Shown here in pieces: positions 42,050 through 52,258 of a DNA stretch of 64,000 bases (position 1 is its first letter; each line of letters opens with the position of its first letter). The notes under the pieces were generated by a model. It had not been told where the DNA came from and ran no database searches. It worked only from the letters and a program-made list of their open reading frames with translations. Source of the DNA: Delphinus delphis (lineage: Eukaryota > Chordata > Mammalia > Artiodactyla > Delphinidae); assembly GCF_949987515.2 (NCBI RefSeq), contig NC_082701.1, positions 40,503,755 to 40,567,754 on the forward strand, written 5' to 3'. The translations under genes were made by a program, and so were the position numbers.

Positions 42050-42440
42050 TCTGGTCCTGAGCGTTCATAGTCTTGTGGGAAACACTGAAATACAAAACTA
42101 AACCAGAATCCAGTGTGCTCCAAATATTCAGAGAGGATGTCTGAAGAACGCTGAGGATGGAGCAGCGGACACTGCCATAGAAGAGGCTTCATTTTTGCTG
42201 ACCTTGAAGGGAGGGGCTTCTTTCAAGGGAAAGATCACAGGAATGAGATACCGGGCAGAAAGAAAGCTTGAGGAAGGGCTGAAGAGGTGGGACGTGTGAC
42301 ACAAGTCACACGTCCTTGAGCAAGGAGCAGGGCAGTACAGCTCAGGCATAGAGCTTAAGGAACCGGCTAATGCACGAGAGACTGGAGAGGTAGAGAGGGG
42401 CTGCGTGTACAAAGAGTTAAATGCCACCTTGTTTATACCA
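42050..42440. repeat. Old mammalian repeat, family not named
   Basis: 'gggcttctttcaagggaaag' and 'gcagaaagaaagcttgagga' resemble the old repeat glimpsed at 24.9, 30.0 and 61.2 kb. It contains the short perfect hairpin at 42290-42315. Confidence 0.35.
42290..42315. repeat. Perfect 11-bp stem hairpin
   Basis: 'ggacgtgtgac' (42290-42300) and 'gtcacacgtcc' (42305-42315) are exact inverted repeats around a 4-base loop. The halves contain 'tcacac', the T-box half-site text. A role is only a guess. Confidence 0.9.
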
Positions 42441-42955
42441 CTGTCTCCACCTGCCCCTGATTGCTTTTGTCCTTGAGGCTGAGTCAGAGGCAGTTATCAC
42501 TGAGGGTCCCCGTGCAGGAATATTTCATATATTGTAGCAAGAAAGCATCTCTGGTCACAGCAGGACCTGAGTGAAAGCACAGAACTTGCTACGGAGTTAA
42601 GCGGTAGTGGAAGCAGACAAGACAAGTGTGGAAACTTATTACCTTCACCCAATCAGTGGTAGCCCTCTTACCCTGTTCTAGCAGGCAGAGAGGATGGGAA
42701 GGGAAGAGGCAGGCTACTCAGAGTTCTTGCCTAAAGAAAAGGCAGTGTGTTTTATGAAGTTTTCATGATGATTCTCCTGTACTCCCTGCATTTCTAATGC
42801 AAGTGAAATTCTTGCTGTTAGATGCATAGGCCTCAACAAACCTCAGTCTGCTCACGTTTAGAATGGGAATAATCATCTCTGGACCGCTTCTAATCTCAAA
42901 ATGAAGTAATGCATGCGAAACCGTATGCTTCAAAAGCTGTAAAACACATAATCCA
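42441..42955. other. Unique noncoding DNA
   Basis: No gene or named repeat is recognised. Confidence 0.4.
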
Positions 42956-42959
42956 TGTG

Positions 42960-43350
42960 AACAAAATATCCCATAGCTGTGATGTTACTGCGTAAACAAT
43001 TTTGAAACCTCCATTTTTCATTTAATATTGGACCCTAAACAGATCCCATGTTTCTGGAAACTGTCTTTTTAATGTCTCCCTTCCATCCTGTAAAGTGAGT
43101 ATACCCTAAGTTACTTAAACACTCCCTATTGTTGGACACTAAGATTGTTTTCAACTTTATGCTGTTAAGTCTAATTTTAAAATATCCACCTTTGTACATA
43201 CAGGGGTTTTTGGACCTTTTAAAAAAATATCTCCGATGATTTTCCTGGCATAGATGAACTATTGTGGCACAAAGGAATGAATAGTTTGCAGACGTTGGAT
43301 ACACACGGACAGATGCACTTCAAAAGGATGCTGCTAATTCAGACTCCCAC
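42960..43350 (-). mobile_element. Worn LINE fragment, probably L1, minus orientation
   Basis: 'cactccctattgttggacac' and 'taagattgttttcaacttta' followed by 'cctttgtacatacaggggtt' follow the reversed end of an old LINE ORF2. No frame is open. Confidence 0.5.
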
Positions 43351-43389
43351 TGATAGTACGTGAATGTGGGCCCTGGATCCTCGCTGACT

Positions 43390-43520
43390 GAGGCTGTAAA
43401 CCCCCGAGGATAGGGACCCCGCCTTAATTGCTCATGCTTGTACCTCCCGTGTCCAAGGCAGTGTGGGGAATGTCATTGGGACACAATCATTCCTGCTGGC
43501 AGAATAAATGGTCATCCGGG
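43390..43520 (+). mobile_element. L2 LINE 3' end fragment
   Basis: 'ccgaggatagggaccccgcc' and 'ttgtacctcccgtgtccaag' with 'ggcagaataaatgg' match the L2 terminus, strongly diverged. Confidence 0.6.
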
Positions 43521-44075
43521 GTCGCCCTCACCAGGCATGTACCTGTATACAGGACAGACTAACTTTGAACTTCATAATGGCAGCGAAAAGTATTTCCTGA
43601 AAGAATGAACTCCTGCTATGGAAACAAAACGAAATAAAAACCTAAGTATAGCAAGATGTCTTAGAAGGCTCTGCTGTGGTTACACCATTCTGGTATTAGT
43701 GGCCAATTCCTTCTAGTTGGAGAATTACTCAGCCCATAGTCTAGCTTCTTAGAGAGAAGTAAGCAATTTCCATATTGTATACAATATAGAAAAGTTTACC
43801 ATCGGAAAGAAGTGATCAGATGCAGGATTGCTCAGCCCAAGCTTTTTAATACTTTCAGCATTTCATTCCCATTTCTGGGTAGGGTATATGCCCCCCAGGA
43901 AGGAGGGGCATTAGACCCCTTGAATCTGACTGCATAGGTGGTCACTGACTCTGCCCCAAAGACGGGATCAGCCCCGGAAACAAAGGCATTGCTTATCCTG
44001 TGTGACTTTATTCCCCAAGCTCAAGAATTCTGAGCAGCCCGCCCTTCTCTTCCCCATCCTCTCTGCTTGCAGAGA
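43521..44075. other. Unique noncoding DNA
   Basis: A short palindrome-like 'ccatattgtatacaatatag' occurs near 43770-43790. No gene is seen. Confidence 0.4.
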
Positions 44076-44079
44076 AGAA

Positions 44080-44260
44080 AGAGAAAGGGCTCATGTTTAT
44101 CGAGCAGGAATTATGCCTTATCTCATTTCATCCTTAGAAAAACCTAGAATGTAGGTACCATAATGTCCATGTCAAAAATGAGGAAACCAGGGTTCAGCCT
44201 TCCTCAGAGCCCCCCAGCTGGCAGGTGGCAGAGCCAGGATCCTAATGCCATTATCCCAAG
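44080..44260 (+). repeat. MIR SINE, plus orientation
   Basis: 'gggctcatgtttatcgagca', 'caaaaatgaggaaaccaggg' and 'gcaggtggcagagccaggat' are in MIR order. Confidence 0.82.
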
Positions 44261-45340
44261 CTGCTGTCCCCAAGTCGCTATGACGCTATGTAAGGAAAAT
44301 ATATGAGAAAAACCACCCCCCACCTTATCCTCGGGTCACCTTGCCCCTCTCCTTGCCAACTGTGCTTTTTTTGACTTGCTGGATGCCAGCCATCACCTTC
44401 TTACTCACTCTGCCTTCATAAGGTCTTTCCTGGTAGCGCTGGTCGACGGGACCTTGTTCTACACTTCAGATCTGTCAGTTGCTCCCAGTGTGGTACGGGT
44501 GAGCTACTTAACCTCTTGACCGAACTTCAGTTTCTTCTTGTAATATAAGACAGTGATACCCCTACCTCTTTCCTGACCTGTCTTCCCTTGACCCTTCCCT
44601 TTCCCCTCATCAACTCCTTTCTTTCCCTCCTTCTTTCAAGACATCTTTGTTCAGCCTACCAAGTGCTGAACATTGGGCTAGATTGTATTGGGCTGCAGGC
44701 CGAACTAGGAATTAAAGCCACAGCTTCTGGACCTGGAGAACCGCCTTTGTACCTTTTTGATCTGGGGCAAGTCATTCACCATTATTACTTCTTGTATTGA
44801 GGTGAAATTCACATAACATAGCACACCATTATTATTATTATTAGTGTTGGCTTCTCATCTCATCCTGTTTAAAATGACTAGGGGTATTTAGGCATGTGGA
44901 CACAGCCGCCCCTGCATTCCTAAAACCTGGCACAGTGAGTGACCCTTAATGAAAGCAAGTTCCATGAATGAATATGTTTTATCCTCCTCATGACAGTTTC
45001 AGCTCCTGGATAGTCTGGGCCATGTCAGTATCGGAGCTGGAAGGGACCTCGATGAACTTCTGAATCAGTTCGTTCGTGTGGCTGAGCAGGGGCTCAAAGG
45101 TAACACACACTGAGTTAGTGACAGGACTGGGTCTCTACGACCACAGCGTGCACCCCCTTCCTTGTGTCCAGCGTGGGGCAGTGGTTGCCACTACCTTCAA
45201 CAACCCGTCTATACTGGTCTAGAAGTTAGGACCTGGGTGAGGCCAACACAAATGCATGTTGTGCCTGGAGATTCCCAGAGGGAACCCAAAGGTCTCAGGG
45301 ACAGAGTTCTTCCTCATTCTCTTCCATGATCCAACCCCCG
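44261..45340. other. Unique DNA with small repeat traces
   Basis: A (tta)n run lies at 44827-44843, an L2-end trace at 44895-44975 ('aaacctggcacagtgagtga') and a MIR-family trace at 45035-45140 ('gagctggaagggacctcgat'). No gene is recognised. Confidence 0.4.
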
Positions 45341-45680
45341 GGAAAGGCAACTGCGGCCCTGGCGCTGGCTGTAGAGCACCTGGGAGATAAGAGAGCAGCA
45401 GATATGCCCCACCGAGCCGCCCGGCCTCTGGCTGCCCAGGGGGCTCAGGCTGTCTTTGATTCCTGAAGATGAATCATCTGTGAAGCTGCTTCCGCAAACC
45501 CCGGCGTTAATGAGGTCTTTGAACCAAACAAAATTCATACCTGTAGTTGACAGCGCGGAGGGAATTGCTCCTAGGTTTACGGCGCAGAGCCCTTCATTAA
45601 CCATTTCTCTGTAACCAGCAGGCTGGACTCTGCAGGGCGGCCGCGCAGAGGGGTATAGAGAGGGGGCCTTGCTGTGACGG
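45341..45680. promoter_or_regulatory. CpG-island-like non-repeat segment
   Basis: By hand count there are about 17 CpGs in 340 bp at roughly 58% G+C, an observed/expected ratio near 0.6 against the heavy CpG loss of the surroundings. No repeat is recognised. On the minus strand 45314-45604 is open for 96 codons, and AG/GT steps bracket part of it, but I do not recognise the protein. It could be a regulatory element, an orphan island or an exon. Confidence 0.5.
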
Positions 45681-46055
45681 GATTCTTATCCCAGGTGCTA
45701 CTCGTTTCCCAGTACAGATGTGGGTCCCTCATCTGTGGGGTGAGGTTTACTGTCTCTCCCCTGTAGGTTGGTTGCTTAGTTGCACAAATTAACACAGGCA
45801 AAGCATGTGGGCCAGTGTCCTCCTCTGAGTAGGTGGCCTAAAATGAGGGAGAAGTGTGGACATGGGGGTGGAGGCCAGCCCAGGGAGGACGGTTGCCCTA
45901 CGTCTACCCACCTGCCTGTTGGAATTCTGCTGAGGACCAGAGCTCAGAGTCCCCCCAGGACCCGGTACTCCCGCAGGTGTTACCTGAACTGTCCTTGATA
46001 CTCACTAGACCCTTGGTCGTAAGCCTGAGCAGCTGGAAGCGCTTTGCCGTCGAGG
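45681..46055. other. Unique noncoding DNA right of the CpG-rich segment
   Basis: The composition stays G+C-rich. Several short frames overlap and none is recognised. Confidence 0.4.
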
Positions 46056-46059
46056 ATGC

Positions 46060-46205
46060 TGACCTTGATCGAGCACTCGCTAAGTCCTGGCGTGGTTCCA
46101 GGTCGTTCCATGTACCATAGCAGAAGCAGAGTCAGAGCTCTAAAGCCCAGAGAGAGGAAATGATTCACCCCAGGTCACACAGCCATATGGGAACAGATAA
46201 AGTTC
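46060..46205 (+). repeat. MIR fragment, plus orientation
   Basis: 'gagcactcgctaagtcctgg' and 'caggtcacacagccatatgg' are the MIR start and 3' region, with the core missing or worn. Confidence 0.65.
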
Positions 46206-46935
46206 TCTGGCCTGGGGTTGGCTAACTCTCAGCTCTTTCCCTACTATAACAAGGACCAAGTTCTGCTCACGTGTGCAGGGGGGATCTCAGAGCATCTGTC
46301 CCTCCCCATTCCTGTCATCTCGTCTACCTTCCCAAGCTCCTTGCCTTGCCCATTTGGTTATTTACAAACATCTCTCCTTTGGCCAGACTTTCTGTTGCCT
46401 GTATCCCCTTCCACGCCCCGCCTCCCCCATCTTAGAGGAAAAACACTAGTGGCTTATCTAGTTGCCTAACTCACTGTCTTCCCAGCAGGAGCCTGAGTCA
46501 GAGTTTCCTCCTGCTTCTGTTCATGATCAGCGACCAGAGGGAAATGGAGCCCACCCCCGGCCCTGGAGACAGCACAGGCCTTTCTGAACATAGACAGCCC
46601 TCAGCTAACACACACGCACAGGGGAGGACAAGCCCGTAAGGGGAAAGCTCGTCCCAGGCCGATGACAGATGGGAGCTGGCCATTCGTGTGCCAGAGGTCC
46701 CCAGATCTCAGCCCCAGCTGGCTCAGCTGAGCACACACATCATTAGGACCATCCACGGGGGACACCTGCCCAGGTGTCTGCAGGTTGGCACATCTGGGCA
46801 GCACGTGCAGCAACTCTGCTCATTCTGCAGCTTCTCCTGCAGAGAAATCACATCCCCCACCCCACTGACCCTTGCACCGTGGAGTCCTGGGGCACGATTC
46901 TCAGACCCCGTGTCCCGCCGTCCTCAACGGAACAG
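46206..46935. other. G+C-rich unique DNA
   Basis: Open frames over 70 codons exist on both strands, with no domain. C-rich runs at 46843-46870 give three tracts only. Confidence 0.4.
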
Positions 46936-46939
46936 AGAC

Positions 46940-47085
46940 ACTCAAATGTGCACACGCCCGGAGCATGCGCGTTAGACACATATGCACACCCCAGAATCAC
47001 ATCACCGCCCAGCGTACTCCTGGGTGTGCACATGCACACAGCTGCACACATGCACGGATGCACACAGAACACACACCTGCACCAG
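46940..47085. repeat. Degenerate TG/CA-rich simple sequence
   Basis: Irregular 'gcacaca' and 'gcatgc' units are scattered over about 145 bp. It looks like an old, broken-up CA/TGCA microsatellite. It partly alternates purine and pyrimidine. Confidence 0.7.
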
Positions 47086-47109
47086 GAAATGCCACACTGT
47101 GCACCTCAG

Positions 47110-47430
47110 CCAGTGATAAAGACAACCGACTTTGTAGTGTGAGCCCCTTAGAAGAGTCTACTGAAGAGCTGTGTGAATTTGGGGAAGTTGTTTCTCCTCT
47201 TTGGAGGAACAGTGTCCTTATCAGAAGACAGCAGGTATAGGGAAAGGAACTTGGCCGTGTAGTCAGACAGCCCCGCGCGTGCACGCTGACTCCCCAGGCT
47301 TCAACCTCTCTGTATTTCATTTCCTAGGCTGTAAAATCAAAATTATTAATGTACATTGGACTTGCTTGTGGATTGAGATAACACATGTAAAATCCAGCCC
47401 CGTGCCTTCACGTAGTTGGCACTCAGACAC
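47110..47430 (-). repeat. Two MIR pieces, minus orientation
   Basis: 47125-47235 shows 'gaagagctgtgtgaatttgg' and 'gtttctcctctttggaggaa'. 47250-47425 shows 'cttggccgtgtagtcagaca', 'tttcctaggctgtaaaatca' and 'cacgtagttggcactcagac'. Both follow the reversed MIR. Confidence 0.7.
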
Positions 47431-48055
47431 CAGCTCCCTTCTGCCATCCTTTCCCCACTTACGTTAGGTGGTCAACAGCCTCTGATCCCCAACAGGAAGT
47501 GGGGGCATAAGTCATTCTGAGGCCAGTGGAGGTTAAGCTAATAGCTCCCTCTCCCCTCCCAACCCTGTAGATCTTCTCCCCCGCTACATGTGACCACAGT
47601 CCACAGTGATCAATGATAAAGACACAAAGAAAAATTCCTGCACCACTGATTTCTAGGGCTTCATGTATCTAGAGGATTCGAGAAGAATTGAACTGCTTTG
47701 GCAAAGGGCCCCATTGCTCTCCCAGAGAGAAGATGAGCTCTCCCTGTTTTCCTTATTAAAAACAGCCACACTTGATGATGGATGGAAGCAGGGCTCCTTT
47801 CTCTGTTAGCTCAGCCAGCTGGCTGACTAACATCCTTTCTCTGTCTGACACTCAGAAGAGAAGCTGGGATGATTTAGTCCAAGTGGCGCAGGGCAGGCCT
47901 GAGTCACTGATGCGGGCTGGAGGCACTGGGGACTGCAGATCACGTGCTTGGCATGTGAACCAGTGCAAGGGCGACTGGTTGCTGGACGGTGTCTCTCGTC
48001 TGACCCCTGAAGGTGGACACTCTCACTTCAGCCGTGGGAACAGCAGCAAGACTTC
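47431..48055. other. Unique noncoding DNA
   Basis: The 120-codon frame at 47772-48134 is not recognised and runs into a MIR. Confidence 0.4.
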
Positions 48056-48059
48056 TCAC

Positions 48060-48170
48060 GGAGTAGCTCTTTTCAGTTTCCCACGCTTACTCTGTGAACT
48101 GAGCCGATCGGTTATTATCCCATTTGGGAGATGAACAAACCGAGGTTCCTAAGAGGCTGATCAGCCATTT
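48060..48170 (+). repeat. MIR fragment, plus orientation
   Basis: 'ttatcccatttgggagatga' and 'acaaaccgaggttcctaaga' are the MIR core. Confidence 0.7.
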
Positions 48171-48176
48171 AGAGAA

Positions 48177-48384
48177 GTAGTTCTCAACTGTGGGTAATTT
48201 TGCCCCCCCAGGGGACATAGGGCAATGTCTGGAAACATTTTCGGTTGTCACAACTTGGGTAGCTATTGGCATCTACTGGATAGAGGCCAGGGATGCGGCT
48301 AAACGTCCTACAAGGTGTAGGACAGCCCCACAGCAAAGAAGTGTCCAGTCCAAAAAGCCAGTAGTACTGAGATTGAGAACCCTG
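48177..48384. mobile_element. hAT-type MITE, MER20-like, full length
   Basis: The ends are 'gtagttctcaactgtgggta' and the inverted 'gagattgagaaccctg'. The interior 'ttgcccccccaggggacata', 'cattttcggttgtcacaact' and 'aggccagggatgcggctaaa' follows the common MER20-type consensus. It keeps about 208 bp of the usual 219. Confidence 0.82.
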
Positions 48385-49440
48385 ATTGAGATCTTTAAAC
48401 ACACCCTCAGTCTGCATCTTCTAGAATAAGAGGCACAAGGATTCTTTTTTTGTTGCTGTTTCTGTTTTTGAAAACTGGGCACTGAATTAGACAGGAAGCT
48501 CCCTTCACTTTCACACTGGATGCCCTGTCAGTAGAGCTGACTCCCCTTCAGCTTCTCCTCCCAGGGTTGCTCCAGCATCATTGTCTCTGTCATGTCAGCC
48601 CCAGTGCAGGAGGGAGTCCTCCTTGGGCACTGGGGACCACAGTGACTGCTTGTCCCTTCCCACGGGAGGCGGTTCCTCCCAACACCCTCAATTTCTGGAA
48701 GAGAACTTTGAAATCATTTGGTTCTCTGTACCTCTTTTGCAATCTCTACCTTTTAGAGATGAGGAAAATTAGGTCCAAGGTCACTTGGTAGCAACAGACC
48801 ACATCTCTTAACTCCTCCACCAGGGATCTTTCCATGGCATCCTCTGCCCATTCATCCAGACCCCTGGAGCTGACTTGTGCTGGGTGTGGTTTTCCCAACC
48901 CTGCCCATAGGTTAATGGGCTGGAATGGCCAGGTCCAAGTCATTTTGCTGGGATTGGATATCTGGGCTCAGGTAATGGCACCAAGATGCTGCATGCCCCA
49001 AGTGACAGGAAATAATGTGATCCAATGACCCAAACAGAAAACTCAGACTCATTCTGGCAACGGCATCTCTGGATGCCTGGGGGCCCAATGCAGAGCGCCT
49101 GCAACTTCTGATAGATTCCATTCTGTCAAGAGAACCAGCAACAATTTTACCAGCAGAAAATATGACTCTATTATATGTGTGCTCTCCAGTCACAACCCAA
49201 AGGAAACATGCCGGCGAACAAACCCCCCCCGAAAACAAAACCCAACAACAGGCTGTAGCCTAAGCAGATCAACGGTTTTCAAGTTCTCCCCTTAATATCT
49301 TTTAGCTGTTGTTCACTCTCTTTGTCGTCAGCGGGTACATGCTAGCAGACAAGTGATGGCTGCCAGGGGCTTAAGGAAATTTATGCGAGAGGAACTAAAT
49401 ACAGAAAAAATGGGATCCGTTCACTGTCTTTCTGGGTGTT
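48385..49440. other. Unique DNA with one MIR-family trace
   Basis: 48695-48795 ('gagatgaggaaaattaggtc') is a MIR-family piece. The rest is unrecognised. A C run followed by 'gaaaacaaaacccaacaaca' lies at about 49225-49250. Confidence 0.4.
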
Positions 49441-49478
49441 GGGGAAATGAGAGCAAATAGGGGATGGAGCTCAAGATA

Positions 49479-49597
49479 CGTTGGTCCAGGTCATAGCGTT
49501 TCAAGCTCTATTTCACTTCATTTTATACTTGATCGATGCACGGAAGTTCTCACGAACGTACAGTTTAATGAGATGAAATGGCGACGACACAGGCGCG
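49479..49597. promoter_or_regulatory. Short AT-balanced segment with ten CpGs
   Basis: Ten CpGs occur in 119 bp at 45% G+C. By my base count the observed/expected ratio is about 1.6, many times the usual mammalian level. It is not a repeat I know. Either methylation is absent in the germline or strong conservation is holding it. It contains 'cttgatcgatgcacgg' and 'ggcgacgacacaggcgcg'. Confidence 0.55.
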
Positions 49598-49825
49598 TTT
49601 GTCTGCATACCTTGCTTCCCTGCCACTCCCCCCGCAACCTCAACACTGATTCCCAAACCCCAGTGTGCCGAAATTCCTGCTTATTTGGAGCACCAAGGGG
49701 AGCAATAATGGGGTAACGGTAGGCACAATTAGACTCTAAACTGCGGTAAGGCCAGGACTATCTTTCAGGATGTGTTTCTTGCAAGTTGTTTCTGCAACAT
49801 GTCAGAATTCAAAACATACTTTGTG
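49598..49825. other. Unique noncoding DNA
   Basis: Nothing is recognised. Confidence 0.4.
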
Positions 49826-50390
49826 TCCCTGCTGTCTCTGTCTTGTAATTGCTCAGAACTGTAACAGCATCCACTGATTTCTCTGCCTTCAACCTTACCT
49901 CCATCCAATCCCCACTGCAGCAAGAGTGGTCTTCCTAAAACGCACATCAGATCAGCTCCCTCTTTGAATGAAGTCCTTCTTGGCTCCCTACTGCCATTTT
50001 CTTTTTCGGACGCGCAGGCTCAGCGGCCATGGCTCACGGGACCAGCCGTTCCGCGGCATGTGGGATCCTCCCCGACCGGGGCATGAACCCGTGTCCCTTG
50101 CATCGGCAGGCAGACTCTCAACCACTGCGCCACCAGGGAAGCCCCCCTACTGCCTTTGAGATACACTCCAGGCTCTTTTTCACATGAAACATTTTTCTTT
50201 GCCCGAGTCCTGCTTCCTTCTCCAGACTCAGAGATTTCTATTCCCCTTCTCCAGTCTCTGGTGCAATCTTACAGAACGTCTGACGTTCCTCTTTCTTCCC
50301 TTGGTTGACTCTGAATCAAGCTTCCACGCTCAGCTGAGATCACCTCCTCAGGGAAGCCTTCCGTGACTGTCATCCATCCTTGAATCTGGG
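49826..50390 (+). mobile_element. L2 LINE fragment, plus orientation, split by a SINE
   Basis: The left part shows 'gtggtcttcctaaaacgcac' and 'atcagatcagctccctcttt'. The right part shows 'cctttgagatacactccagg' and 'cctcagggaagccttccgtg'. Both are L2 text in sense orientation and join neatly once the SINE is removed. Confidence 0.8.
50001..50144 (-). mobile_element. Short CHR-type SINE lacking its 3' third, minus orientation
   Basis: The tRNA-like head and first body half are complete, ending at 'gcgtccg', then a short A-rich tail. The perfect 10-bp duplication 'ccctactgcc' (49986-49995 and 50145-50154) shows this is the inserted form, not later damage. 3' loss is unusual for elements copied from the 3' end. 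Confidence 0.93.
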
Positions 50391-50394
50391 AGGC

Positions 50395-50600
50395 ACATAG
50401 CATGGTTTTTAAGAAAACAGACTTTGGTGTCAGACAGACCGGGGCTTGGATCTTGGTTTGAGCATTTACTGACATGTGACCTTGAGCAAGTTACAAGGCA
50501 TCTCTGATTCCTCGGTGTCAACTGCAAAGTGGCCGTGATAATGATCTGTGCCTCCTAGGACCATGTGGGGTCAGTTGAGACTGTGAGTAGAGCGCTGGGT
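50395..50600 (-). repeat. MIR SINE, minus orientation
   Basis: 'tttggtgtcagacagaccgg' and 'gtgaccttgagcaagttaca' with 'ctgcaaagtggccgtgataa' are in reversed MIR order. Confidence 0.8.
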
Positions 50601-51950
50601 GCCAGGCATGTCCACTTAGGTGGACAGCGGGTCGCTCACAGATGCTGCTCTTCTGCCTCTGAATCCCAGGTCTCACCACAGAGCTCCTGGATCCAGCCCA
50701 GAATTGTCCCGGGTACAGGTTTTGTGAATGAGGGCACTAATGAACGGGCATATGTATTCACTGATGTAGAAGAGTGAGGGATCAAGGTCTACCCCTGACT
50801 TTAACACAAATGAGTTATAAAAATGAGGCCAATTTTCAGAAATATGAATGCAGAAATCATCCAGGAATCAACAAGTGAGCAGATCTTCCGAGATGCATTA
50901 TTTTGGCAGATGAGTTAGCATCTCCTGACGCCTGGTTTCCTTAGCTTCAGAATCAGAACGATGTCTACCTGCCCCGTGGGTGAATGGATAACGTGCCTAG
51001 AATGTCCTTAACAAGTATTATTCCCCCTCCCCCATCCCTTCCTGTGCTTTCCTATTTTGCTTGGTGGAGCCCCAAGCTGAGTGTCGTGCCTCGCTGTGTG
51101 TGTGTGGACCCGGGACTAGAGCCTGCCCCACCCCGCCTCCCAGGCCCTCTGAATCCCTCACCTGCACCACCCAGCTGCTGCCTGGAATGCCCTGAGGAGG
51201 GGGAATTGGAAATGGCTGTGTACTTGAAATGCCCACGTTGTTATTTCTGCTCTTTTATAAAAGCATGAGGCAGGTCGGCTCTGCAGAATGTCGTATAAAT
51301 ATCCAGATAAAAAGATTAGTGAGAAATCCCTGAGAGCATCAGAGCTTCTAAAGCCCGCTTTGAGGCTGGGAGGGGATGGTACCTCAGTGCCGGCCTCGGT
51401 AGCTTTGAGGTTCTAACACCCCTCTTTCGCATGGAAACAGGAGCTGATGTTACTGCCTCTCCCGAGGAGTGGCTAGTGCCTTACTGAGAGGATAGTGAAG
51501 AAGAGGGAGAGCAGGACCTCAGGGGCTCAATGTGGAAGAGGGAAAAAATCGGAGAGCCTCTCCCCACCGGGTGACCAGCTGGTTGCCCGTTAGTTGGCAC
51601 TTTTTGATCGTTGGGGATACAATGTAAACCCCATGGTGCTACAGGCTTATTTTGTTTCTAGCAATAACCCATTCTTGACCCCTTTAGAAAGGGCTCCTAC
51701 AGCCAGCTCATCTGATCCCCAATCTAATGGACTTTCTGGCAAAGGGGGTAGGGACTTCCGCTTTACTTTAGCAACTACGCCCCGAGCAGTGCTGACTCCC
51801 TTCTTCTTGGAAAGGCAGAGTGGGTCCTGGAAGGAACTCTGGCTGCATCTGCTGGCTGGGAGGCCAAGGAAGTCTTCATCTCCCAGAGTCCAGTCCTCTC
51901 TTCTGTCAAGTGCGGACAACACGCCCACATCATAAGGCATACGGAGTGAG
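50601..51950. other. Unique noncoding DNA
   Basis: The 113- and 124-codon frames at 51594-52021 overlap on opposite strands and have no domain. No repeat is named. Confidence 0.4.
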
Positions 51951-51954
51951 CCCC

Positions 51955-52258
51955 TCTGTCCCCACATATGTGCATTTGCGTCTCCTGCCTGGAATGCTTC
52001 TCCAACTTTCCTTCCCCACAAATCCCTTTTGTCTAAAGACTCTTGCTCGAAGCCTCCCAGACAACCCTCCTCTGGGCTCCCATCCCTGTGCTTTCCTCGA
52101 CACTGACGTGCATCTCAGGGCTTCATCCGTGTCTGGTGGCTCATCTGCCTCGCCCTCTAGGGTCCTCAAGAGCGTGGACCATCTCACTTTCCTCTCTGCC
52201 CCTGGCACCCGGGAAGGTGGGTCAATTAAGGAATGCTGGCTGATAAATTCATGAGGAA
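51955..52258 (+). mobile_element. L2 LINE 3' end, plus orientation
   Basis: 'tctcctgcctggaatgcttc' and 'gtctggtggctcatctgcct' with 'ctctgcccctggcacccggg' are in L2 order. The 144-codon frame across it is chance. Confidence 0.72.
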
